Shown here: positions 24,299-30,728 of the stretch, one piece after another | Layout: each line of letters begins with the position of its first letter | Numbering within the stretch: the stretch's first letter is position 1 | NCBI GenBank assembly: GCA_946410305.1 | Contig: CAMJZV010000027.1 | Span: forward strand, 1 to 36,743 | DNA from: an uncultured Prevotellaceae bacterium | GTDB lineage: Bacteria; Bacteroidota; Bacteroidia; Bacteroidales; Bacteroidaceae | Direction of reading: 5' to 3' | Length of the DNA stretch: 36,743 nt | Notes under the pieces: generated by a model | Told to the model about the DNA's origin: nothing | Seen by the model: the letters and a program-made list of their open reading frames with translations, nothing else | The model's database searches: none | Program-made: the position numbers and the translations under genes

Positions 24299-24329
24299 CA
24301 AAGGTAATGATTTTCAATTATTTATGCAA
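24299..24329 (-). promoter_or_regulatory. CRISPR leader promoter
   Basis: On the minus strand TTG (24329-24327), 20 bases, TACCTTTG (24306-24299). The whole leader between the cas12a stop and the first repeat is 55 bp. The predicted start near 24294 is about five bases before the first repeat, so the array can be transcribed independently of cas12a. Confidence 0.75.
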
Positions 24330-24344
24330 GATTTGGGTGAAATT

Positions 24345-27300
24345 TTACTCTAAATACGGTTTTTCAACCATAAATTGGAGCCATTTTTCGTTTTCTATTT
24401 TCTTTTTTTCTGGGTTTCTAAGTAAGTATAGTCCCTTCAAAGCAATATGATAGGCACCATTGGCATCGGCATCGGCAGGGAGTTTGGATAGCCAGTTGCC
24501 TTGTGCATCTCTGCCCTTGTTGGCTTCATCAGTACTGCAGAAATAACGACCGCCTCTAGCTACTGGCGAGAGAATAAAATCCTCTTTCGTTACAGCGTTG
24601 CTGTTACGCATTTGCAGAGCCTTCTGGAAAGCATAGAGCAATGTGTTGAAGAAGCCTGCATTGGCTGCATTAGCTTCAATATCGGAAATCAGTGCTTTGA
24701 GATCAGAGCCTTCTGTCAGTTGGATGTCTTTGTTCTTAAAGGCATTGACAATATCCTTTGTTGGCTCATAATCTACCATCTGTTTGTATCCCTTATCGTC
24801 CATTCGCATCACGATTCGCTTGCCATAGGTACTGACCGTCCATAGATTTTGATAGTCCGTCTGAAATGTCTTAAATTTGCGATAGTCAAATGTAAATTCT
24901 ATATGGTTATTCTTCATCTCAATGCGCTCCATATTCATCAAGAACGATTTGCGCTTCTCGGCATTGGTGATGTCATTGAAGTTGAAATGATTCACAAAAC
25001 CAGTCACAGGATCTATCTTTGAGGTATAAGCTGCAGGAATGTAGAACAAGAAACCACTCTGCTTACCCAGACGTTGGAAGCTTGTAAACTGCTGAGCCAA
25101 CTGGTAACCACGAAGAATACCGCCTTCCTCATCAGCCTTGCGATCTTTGAACGACAAGTAATTTAGCTTGTCAATCAGCATCTTTTCGAATTTTTGATAG
25201 ACCTGACGCTCCACTTTGAATCGACCACGCTTGAAACCAAAGTTCAAGTCTTCGAGTACAACGATGGCATTGTTCTCAATCATCATCACAGCAATTTCGT
25301 GAATGACGGCAGAGAGGAAACCCTCTTTCAGTTCCTTGATTTTTCCTACACTCTGCCAGCTCTTTCGAGCCTCGTCACGTTCCTTCTCGCGCTGCTCCAA
25401 CTTGGCATGGTAGTCGTAATTACCAACCATATTGAAGGTCTTCTGCTTTAATATTTCTCCATGTTGGTTAATAAGCGTAAGATATATTAGATGACGCTCA
25501 CCACGGTCTATGCCAATGATGTTGACATCAGGATTGTTCTTGAGATATTCAAGCACCCTCTCGTTGATATACTCGTTGCCGTCAGCATTGGCATTGAACA
25601 CAATGGGAACATGGAAGAAAAACTCTGGCTTAGTATATCGTCTGTCTTTTATGATTTCGTGAGTTGCTACCTTAACTACTACCTGATTAATGTACGATTT
25701 TTCAGCTACAGTTAGCTCGCTTTCAGGCTTCCTGCCGTTGAAATACTGGTACAGACTTCTATAGATAGTTTCAGGGATAGGCTTTCCACTCTTATCCCTG
25801 CGATTCAGCATTTTACTACCAACCACGTGTTTGGCCGGTTTCTTGATGCTTTGAGGTCGATAGAAGAGTTCTGCCTGTCCGCCCAACTTCAGAACAAGAT
25901 TGTTGAGATTCTCTTCAGAGAAGAGGTTTTCCCAATAGAGCGTATGCAGATTCTTGCGTCCATGAGCACCTTCTGCATAATCCTTATTATATAATTGGAA
26001 GAGATATAGCTGTCCATTCTCTACCCATTCATTAACTTGGTGTTCTGAGATATTGGTGAAACTGATTTTGTATGCCTGCTTGGATATCTCAGAATAGAAC
26101 GAACTGATATCTTCGTAAGACTCTGTGGGGGAGAACGAAAAGCCATACTTAACCCAATCTTCGTGTTTGTTGATTGCGTCTTTATAGAAGTTGATTAAGT
26201 CGTGCAACGCTGCAACACTATAACTTGGAGAATCTTTCTTGAACGCCCCCTTCTTATAGATATCCATGATACGCTCGGATGGACGGAACGTACTAATGCC
26301 CTTCTCAGAGAAAAACGTATGGGGCAAATCCATAAACGGTTTCGACAGATACCTGCATGTCATTTTCTTATAAGAAGGCAAAGAAGCATCTTGTGTCTCG
26401 TCGAACTTTAACGTTCCTTTCACATTCATAATGCCCAGATAAGACAAACCGTCTTTAAACAAAAGAATGGCTTTGTTCTTGCGCTCATTGTTAACACCCC
26501 AACCATCGCCCAATGTCGATGTTCCAAAGTTCAATTTGAACTTCTTGCTGTCAGAAGGCTTCTTGGTTAGGTAATTTCTTGTCCTGTTATAGACAAAGAT
26601 GACGTTCTCCAGTTCAGCATAGAGTGGTAGAAATACGTTATAGAAATCTTTGTCTAAGTCATATTCTATCGGAACGACAAGCACAGCGCATCTGTGTAGA
26701 ATGTCCATCATAGCGTCCAACAGATTCTTGACGATTTCTGTTCCATCTGCGTTATTAAGGAACAGCTGTTTTTCCTCGCCTTTACACCATTCTTTGAATT
26801 GTAACCAATTGCCACCTACTTGTTCCACAGTATTTGGCATTTCAGAGTAGTAGTTGGATAAGCCATGTTCACTATCTAGACAGATTTCTGAAAGTGCAAA
26901 TACATCTTTAGCCAGATAAGCATCAATCTTCTTTTTGTTCCTGGCAACTGCAGGGTCTCCATATTGAACGACAGCCTGTTCGTATAGTAAATCATTGATA
27001 GCACTCCACCTACCAAACAATTTCTGAGAAACATCGGTTAAGTTCTTCGCTGAAAGGAATAGGCCATTAGGATTGTATTGCTTAATCCTACCTGTAAGAT
27101 CGGATAGTTCTTTGAGTATGTTGATGGTCTTACCATTGTATGCATAGTTTGTGATATGGATATAGAAACTATTCAGCATCTCTACCAACTGTTGGTCAGA
27201 CTCTATCTGCTGTGGAATATACGAAAGCGTTTCTCTATCTGACAATATTTGCTTGAAAAGTGGCAGCATCGTCAGAGCCTTCTTCCTGCCAGCCAGTTCT

Positions 27301-28103
27301 GGGTGTTGTTGGCGATACAAGTTTACAAACTCATTAATGCCTCGATACTTCTGTTTTCCTTCTTCAGCAACACCTCCCAGTACTTGGTTGAAGAAATTGA
27401 TACCATCTTGTGTGAGAAGCGAATTATAGAAGTCGAGTGTAAAAATGTCATCTATCATCACTCCTTCGAGGAATGGTTGCATTTCAACAGCTACTTGATC
27501 TATTACTTTCGGACATAAAGCTTTGATGTTCTCATATACTTCAATATCAGCTAAGAACTTAGGGAAGTTATCATGCACAATCCTATAAGGAACACTTGTA
27601 CTGATTGCTTCAGCACTGTAGATATTATTTCTGTTGTCTTGGAATCCTCTGAAATAAAGTGCAAACCTATTGAATGACTTCAAGGCTTCATTATCATAAA
27701 TACCTGGAAATACATCATCAATCAACTTCTGTGGTGTAGGCGCTGTCAACTCCTTGAAATGTCTGAAATCCTTAATCGCTGCGGCAATCTGCTTGCGCAT
27801 AATAGTCTGCTCTCCCTCAAGTTCCTTCTTGGCCTCGTCGCTCTTTGTTTTCTGGTAATTTTCTATCGTCTCTTTCAAAGGCTCCCAATCAAAGTGAACG
27901 TTTCTTAAGGAGTCGTGAATGCAAACTTTATGGTATTCATCAATAAGCTTCTTGACCATAGGGTAATCTGCGGCCTTCTGCTCATCGCCTTCTAAAACTT
28001 TATTCTTTTCCATCCACTCTTGTGTCTTACCAATAGGTCTCAACTCAAAGCGCAAGGTCTTTGATACAGAATATATGCCGATAAATTGTTTCAGGTTCTT
28101 CAT
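24345..28103 (-). CDS. cas12a: Cas12a (Cpf1) type V-A CRISPR effector nuclease
   Basis: A 1252-residue RNA-guided DNA nuclease. The RuvC catalytic residues are present: D866 in IGIDRGERHLIYL, E951 in VVLEDLNFGFKRGR, D1213 in DADANGAYHIAL. The bridge-helix region and WED domain are recognisable. H759 in PAKHVVGSKMLNRR matches the histidine that cuts pre-crRNA in AsCas12a, but the lysine nine residues later is arginine here. The PAM region shows GDGWGVNNERKNKAILLF. At the Nuc-domain site where well-known orthologues have FDSR, this protein reads YFCSTDEANKGRD, so the aligned arginine is threonine. No cas1, cas2 or cas4 is nearby. The array follows the stop by 55 bp. The A+T-richer sequence than the neighbouring core genes suggests transfer. 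Confidence 0.98.
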   Translation of the reverse strand: MKNLKQFIGIYSVSKTLRFELRPIGKTQEWMEKNKVLEGDEQKAADYPMVKKLIDEYHKVCIHDSLRNVHFDWEPLKETIENYQKTKSDEAKKELEGEQTIMRKQIAAAIKDFRHFKELTAPTPQKLIDDVFPGIYDNEALKSFNRFALYFRGFQDNRNNIYSAEAISTSVPYRIVHDNFPKFLADIEVYENIKALCPKVIDQVAVEMQPFLEGVMIDDIFTLDFYNSLLTQDGINFFNQVLGGVAEEGKQKYRGINEFVNLYRQQHPELAGRKKALTMLPLFKQILSDRETLSYIPQQIESDQQLVEMLNSFYIHITNYAYNGKTINILKELSDLTGRIKQYNPNGLFLSAKNLTDVSQKLFGRWSAINDLLYEQAVVQYGDPAVARNKKKIDAYLAKDVFALSEICLDSEHGLSNYYSEMPNTVEQVGGNWLQFKEWCKGEEKQLFLNNADGTEIVKNLLDAMMDILHRCAVLVVPIEYDLDKDFYNVFLPLYAELENVIFVYNRTRNYLTKKPSDSKKFKLNFGTSTLGDGWGVNNERKNKAILLFKDGLSYLGIMNVKGTLKFDETQDASLPSYKKMTCRYLSKPFMDLPHTFFSEKGISTFRPSERIMDIYKKGAFKKDSPSYSVAALHDLINFYKDAINKHEDWVKYGFSFSPTESYEDISSFYSEISKQAYKISFTNISEHQVNEWVENGQLYLFQLYNKDYAEGAHGRKNLHTLYWENLFSEENLNNLVLKLGGQAELFYRPQSIKKPAKHVVGSKMLNRRDKSGKPIPETIYRSLYQYFNGRKPESELTVAEKSYINQVVVKVATHEIIKDRRYTKPEFFFHVPIVFNANADGNEYINERVLEYLKNNPDVNIIGIDRGERHLIYLTLINQHGEILKQKTFNMVGNYDYHAKLEQREKERDEARKSWQSVGKIKELKEGFLSAVIHEIAVMMIENNAIVVLEDLNFGFKRGRFKVERQVYQKFEKMLIDKLNYLSFKDRKADEEGGILRGYQLAQQFTSFQRLGKQSGFLFYIPAAYTSKIDPVTGFVNHFNFNDITNAEKRKSFLMNMERIEMKNNHIEFTFDYRKFKTFQTDYQNLWTVSTYGKRIVMRMDDKGYKQMVDYEPTKDIVNAFKNKDIQLTEGSDLKALISDIEANAANAGFFNTLLYAFQKALQMRNSNAVTKEDFILSPVARGGRYFCSTDEANKGRDAQGNWLSKLPADADANGAYHIALKGLYLLRNPEKKKIENEKWLQFMVEKPYLE

Positions 28104-28168
28104 ATAGACTGGGATTTTATTGTTTCAAACCACATGTTACTATGATCTGCATAGTTAATATTCACCTA

Positions 28169-28176
28169 CAAAGTTA
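28169..28176 (-). promoter_or_regulatory. -7 box for cas12a
   Basis: TAACTTTG on the minus strand, with a predicted leader of about 60 bases before the cas12a ATG. No -33 TTG at the expected place. Confidence 0.5.
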
Positions 28177-28318
28177 CGAAAAATATTTCTTATTCCAGCA
28201 CTTTTCCTAAATATTTTGTTTGTAAGTTTAGTTAAACAACTCACCCTCCACATAATTATCTTTGCTGGAGAAGCGGATGGGAGAGTACTTCAAAACCATT
28301 CTTTCTCCTGCTTGGAAA

Positions 28319-28342
28319 ACGTGCCAACGTGCCATCGTGCCA
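28319..28342. repeat. Triplet of 8-bp repeats (minus orientation), copy B
   Basis: On the minus strand: TGGCACGA, TGGCACGT, TGGCACGT. With copy C (28474-28497) it forms an inverted pair centred near the 50-bp palindrome. Confidence 0.9.
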
Positions 28343-28385
28343 TTGCATTTTGTTAACAGTACACATAGTGGAGAAAGGTTACTAA

Positions 28386-28435
28386 ATATTTATATATATT
28401 ATAATTATTATAATAATTATAATATATATAAATAT
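28386..28435. repeat. 50-bp perfect A+T palindrome
   Basis: Two 25-bp arms with no loop, made only of A and T, centred between 28410 and 28411. Every base pairs with its mirror position. It could extrude as a cruciform or melt easily. It is flanked at 43 and 38 bp by oppositely oriented TGGCACGW triplets. Confidence 0.95.
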
Positions 28436-28473
28436 CAAAGTGACAAGTTTTAGTGTGATTGCAAAATAGCCAA

Positions 28474-28497
28474 CGGCACGTTGGCACGTTGGCACGA
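28474..28497. repeat. Triplet of 8-bp repeats (plus orientation), copy C
   Basis: CGGCACGT, TGGCACGT, TGGCACGA in tandem on the plus strand. Confidence 0.9.
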
Positions 28498-28648
28498 AAA
28501 GCAGGACTTGTCTGCAGCGAGCATGAGCAGCCTTGGTACAAGCATGTTTTCAGTGCGTTTTCGTGTCATTGTAGTTTTGTAATGTACTGATATTCAACGG
28601 CATCAAAATTTGAGGCCAAAATAAATTTGGAACATATTTTTGAAAGTC

Positions 28649-28679
28649 TTGTTTTGTGCCTCGATTTTTACTAACTTTG
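28649..28679 (+). promoter_or_regulatory. Plus-strand promoter upstream of the HU gene
   Basis: TTG (28649-28651), 20 bases, TAACTTTG (28672-28679). It would start a transcript near 28685, leaving a leader of about 420 bases before the HU ATG, unusually long. Confidence 0.65.
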
Positions 28680-28685
28680 CATTGT

Positions 28686-28800
28686 CAAAGAAAAGGTAAG
28701 GTGGTCGTCGCGCGAGACAGGCTAAGCCAGCTCGGAGACAGCCTAATACGCGAGGAAATCAGCTGGAAAAAGGGCCCATATCAGCTGTATAAAATTTCGT
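28686..28800 (+). ncRNA. Possible structured leader RNA or ncRNA
   Basis: Just after the promoter, TCGCG (about 28708) can pair with CGCGA (about 28750), enclosing AGGCT/AGCCT. GAGACAGGCTAA and GAGACAGCCTAA form an internal repeat, and ATCAGCTG occurs twice further on. No named RNA family was recognised. It may be a long 5' leader of the HU gene, a free RNA, or decayed element DNA. Confidence 0.35.
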
Positions 28801-28814
28801 AGAAGGCTAAAAAC

Positions 28815-28849
28815 AATGCTTAATGCATAATGCTTAATGCTTAATTAAA
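28815..28849. repeat. 7-bp tandem repeat (AATGCTT)
   Basis: AATGCTT, AATGCAT, AATGCTT, AATGCTT, AATTAAA in the HU leader. The same unit family as upstream of uvrA, in the opposite sense. Confidence 0.85.
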
Positions 28850-28888
28850 ACCTCAACTTTCGCAAGCCCTGCTTGCTCAGTCTCGTAA

Positions 28889-28917
28889 GGGGCAAGGAGC
28901 AAGGAGCAAGGGGCAAG
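28889..28917. repeat. 7-bp tandem repeat (GGRGCAA, 4 units)
   Basis: GGGGCAA, GGAGCAA, GGAGCAA, GGGGCAA, then G. G-rich, unlike the A+T-rich runs, but with the same period. Related CTTGCCCC sequence recurs in the inverted-repeat arm at 28979. Confidence 0.85.
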
Positions 28918-28978
28918 AGAATAGATGATAAACGTAGAAAACGGAGGGATGAAGCGGCATAGAAGGGGAATGACTAAC

Positions 28979-29045
28979 CTCTTGCCCCCTGCTCCATGCC
29001 CCTTGCCCCAAGAAAAGTGGAGCATGTGAACATGCGAAACTTGAA
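28979..29045. repeat. 67-bp inverted repeat, left arm, flanking the HU-smalltalk pair
   Basis: Matches the reverse complement of 30008-30073 across its length with only two small indels (2 bases and 1 base). The arms enclose the HU gene and the smalltalk gene, about 960 bp. Confidence 0.9.
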
Positions 29046-29053
29046 TTAAAACT

Positions 29054-29102
29054 TTAACCAATAACCATTAACCAATAACCATTAACCAATAACCATTAAC
29101 CA
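29054..29102. repeat. 7-unit heptamer repeat directly before the HU start
   Basis: TTAACCA and ATAACCA alternate for seven units and end three bases before the ATG at 29106. Confidence 0.95.
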
Positions 29103-29105
29103 ATT

Positions 29106-29540
29106 ATGAGTGTATTTTACAGATTGCATCAAGACCAGAGTGTAGGAACCAAGCGCAGCGGAAAGTGGTATGCCCGTGCGGTACCCATGTCCACCATCAA
29201 CACCCGTCAGCTGGCGGAGATCATGCAGCGCAACTGTACGGTGAAGAAGGCCGATATCCTGGCGGTGCTGGACGAGCTGGTGGAAACCATGCGCGACCAG
29301 ATGCAGGACTCGAAGCGCGTGAAGCTGGACGGCTTCGGCTCGTTCAAGATCGGATTGAATTCCAAGGGTGCCCGCACCGCGAAGTCGTTCACCGTAGCCG
29401 ACCACATCGAGGGCATGCATGTGGTATTCACCCCCGAGCGCACCCACGACACCGCTGGCAACCGCGTGAAGCAGTTCCTGCAGGGCGTGAAGTGTGAGGA
29501 GTTGCCTGAGAACAAGGTCGAGAAGGAGGAAGGGGAGTAG
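29106..29540 (+). CDS. HU-related DNA-binding protein (long HU_rel type)
   Basis: A 144-residue histone-like protein. The HU fold is seen in MSTINTRQLAEIMQRN, the helix KADILAVLDELVETMRDQM and the strand VKLDGFGSFKIGLNSKGARTAKSF, with the following HVVFTPERT arm strand. It carries an extra N-terminal strand segment (SVFYRLHQDQ) and an acidic tail, and is longer than HU (about 90). This matches the HU_rel group expanded in Bacteroides and Porphyromonas. It stands with smalltalk inside a 67-bp inverted repeat, and its start follows seven heptamers. Its codon use is noticeably G+C richer than cas12a nearby. Confidence 0.93.
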   Translation: MSVFYRLHQDQSVGTKRSGKWYARAVPMSTINTRQLAEIMQRNCTVKKADILAVLDELVETMRDQMQDSKRVKLDGFGSFKIGLNSKGARTAKSFTVADHIEGMHVVFTPERTHDTAGNRVKQFLQGVKCEELPENKVEKEEGE

Positions 29541-29852
29541 CCTCCCCCCAACTAGCCTCCCCCAACCCCCTCCAAAGGGAGGGGGCTTTTAAAACGACCA
29601 CAGATTGAACAGATTAAACAGATTATATCCGCAGTGTTGGATTTATTCTGATTTCACTGATTGCTTAGCGCAGCCAAAAATCTGCGTCATCTGCGTCATC
29701 TGCGAGAGAAAAGAAAACATACGTCGGTGAGAGATTGATTTCTCGCAGGAGTTAATTATTTCTCGCAGATCGCGCGGATCTCGCAGATAGGCGCAGCCAA
29801 AAATTAGTGAAATTCGTGAGATTCGTGTTCAGAAATAAGAAAGGATTAGCGT
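29541..29852. other. Non-coding gap between the HU and smalltalk genes
   Basis: 312 bases without a gene. It contains the terminator-like palindromic repeat at 29556-29590 and a stretch of ATCTGCGTC and TCTCGCAGA repeats (about 29685-29795). The latter resemble the DNA that encodes the linker of the primase-helicase (about 18245-18350). No TAnnTTTG box is seen before smalltalk. Confidence 0.7.
29556..29590 (+). terminator. Palindromic repeat acting as a probable terminator of the HU gene
   Basis: CCTCCCCC head, then stem CCCCCTCC/GGAGGGGG (29566-29573 and 29578-29585) with loop AAAG and CTTTT. It is the same repeat family as the coding copies in uvrA and hisH, here placed where it can terminate transcription. 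Confidence 0.75.
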
Positions 29853-29963
29853 ATGAAAAAGAAAAGTTTTTGGGATGTGCTGTTGAAGGTTTTAGTAGCA
29901 GCCATCACTGCGGCAGCCACCGCACTGACCACCACCTCGTGTATGGGGCACGGCCCATTCTAA
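29853..29963 (+). CDS. Smalltalk protein
   Basis: A 36-residue peptide starting MKKKSFWDVLLKVLVAAI, continuing with an alanine-threonine-rich hydrophobic helix and ending TTTSCMGHGPF. This matches the tiny smalltalk family that recurs beside HU and primase genes in Bacteroides and Prevotella. The basic start and single hydrophobic helix followed by TSC suggest a membrane peptide or a minimal lipoprotein. Function unknown. A good terminator follows within ten bases. Confidence 0.85.
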   Translation: MKKKSFWDVLLKVLVAAITAAATALTTTSCMGHGPF

Positions 29964-29968
29964 ACAAC

Positions 29969-30009
29969 GAGAGGACTGACAACAATGTCGGCCCTCTCTT
30001 TTATTTTTT
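29969..30009 (+). terminator. Intrinsic terminator of the smalltalk gene
   Basis: Stem GAGAGG/CCTCTC and CTGAC/GTCGG separated by one mismatch, loop AACAAT, then TTTTATTTTTT. Confidence 0.9.
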
Positions 30010-30073
30010 CAAGTTTCGCATGTTTCACATGCTCCACTTTTCTTGGGGCAAGGGGCATGGAGCAGGGGGCGAG
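30008..30073. repeat. 67-bp inverted repeat, right arm
   Basis: Reverse-complement partner of 28979-29045. It contains a small internal hairpin GCATGT-TTC-ACATGC. It ends 20 bases before the nitroreductase stop codon on the other strand. Confidence 0.9.
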
Positions 30074-30092
30074 AAAGAATTCTGGACATAGT

Positions 30093-30590
30093 TCATGTCC
30101 AGATTTTTTCTATCTCCTTGCGTTTCTTTTCCTTCGGCTCATCAGCGGCATAGCCAATGGGAATCAGAACGGCAGGCTCCTCGTTGTCAGCAATACCAAA
30201 GAACTGCTTGCACTTCTCGGCATCGAAGTTACAGACCCAGCAGGTGGCAAGGCCTTGTTCAGTAGCAGCCAGACACAGATGCTCTACGGCAATGGCAATA
30301 TCGATGTCGCCATGATGCTTGCCATCTGAGCGCACCCACTCCTCGTCATGGAGAATGGAGCAGATGATGTACATCGGAGCCGTCTGGAACCACTCGCGAT
30401 TGTAGCACTCCTGCAACTTCGCCTTGTCGGCCTCGTTCTTGACTATGCGGAACTTCCACGGCTGCTTGTTGACTGCCGATGGGGCAAAGCGGACACACTC
30501 CATCACGTAGTCCAGCTTCTCCTGTTCCACACTCTTCTCCTGATAGCTCCTGCAGCTATACCTTGCTTTCACTAAGTCTAATAATTTCAT
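30093..30590 (-). CDS. Nitroreductase-family flavoprotein
   Basis: A 165-residue FMN-dependent oxidoreductase of the nitroreductase superfamily. The N-terminal KARYSCRSYQEKSV carries the FMN-phosphate-binding arginines. Next are APSAVNKQPWKFRIV, DIAIAVEHLCLAATEQGLATCWV (the dimer helix and glycine-rich flavin loop) and the end motif PIGYAADEPKEKKRK. Members of this small class reduce nitro compounds or quinones; the natural substrate cannot be named. It is a single gene with its own TACCTTTG box, divergent from the pyrophosphatase lipoprotein. Confidence 0.9.
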   Translation of the reverse strand: MKLLDLVKARYSCRSYQEKSVEQEKLDYVMECVRFAPSAVNKQPWKFRIVKNEADKAKLQECYNREWFQTAPMYIICSILHDEEWVRSDGKHHGDIDIAIAVEHLCLAATEQGLATCWVCNFDAEKCKQFFGIADNEEPAVLIPIGYAADEPKEKKRKEIEKIWT

Positions 30591-30643
30591 ATCGTTGTCG
30601 GGGTTTGTTTATATATAGCAATAATACTATCAAAACTGAAAGG

Positions 30644-30651
30644 CAAAGGTA
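30644..30651 (-). promoter_or_regulatory. -7 box for the nitroreductase gene
   Basis: TACCTTTG on the minus strand, with a predicted leader of about 48 bases. The nearest upstream TTTG is 24 bases away. Confidence 0.55.
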
Positions 30652-30670
30652 GTAAAAAACTTCTGAAAAC

Positions 30671-30701
30671 TTGCACAAATAAACGAAAAGATGTATCTTT
30701 G
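30671..30701 (+). promoter_or_regulatory. Promoter for the pyrophosphatase lipoprotein
   Basis: TTG (30671-30673), 20 bases, TATCTTTG (30694-30701). It supports the ATG at 30729 as start. Confidence 0.7.
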
Positions 30702-30728
30702 CTGCAAATTTCTCAATTATTGAAAATC

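Larger units (their letters stand above)
28104..29105. other. 1-kb non-coding region between cas12a and the HU gene
   Basis: No credible gene. It holds the cas12a promoter, two octamer triplets in inverted orientation, a 50-bp perfect palindrome, a plus-strand promoter, a possible structured RNA, three heptamer runs and one arm of a 67-bp inverted repeat. The short open frame at 28262-28453 runs through the palindrome, and its IYIYYNYYNNYNIYKY stretch is an artefact of it. Confidence 0.8.

Noticed and set aside
28262..28453. 63-codon open frame with a tyrosine/asparagine run
   Set aside because: It is created by the A+T palindrome and the octamer repeats; no start context or plausible protein.
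29985..30329. Plus-strand open frame overlapping the nitroreductase gene
   Set aside because: It runs through the terminator and inverted-repeat arm and is antisense to a clear conserved gene.
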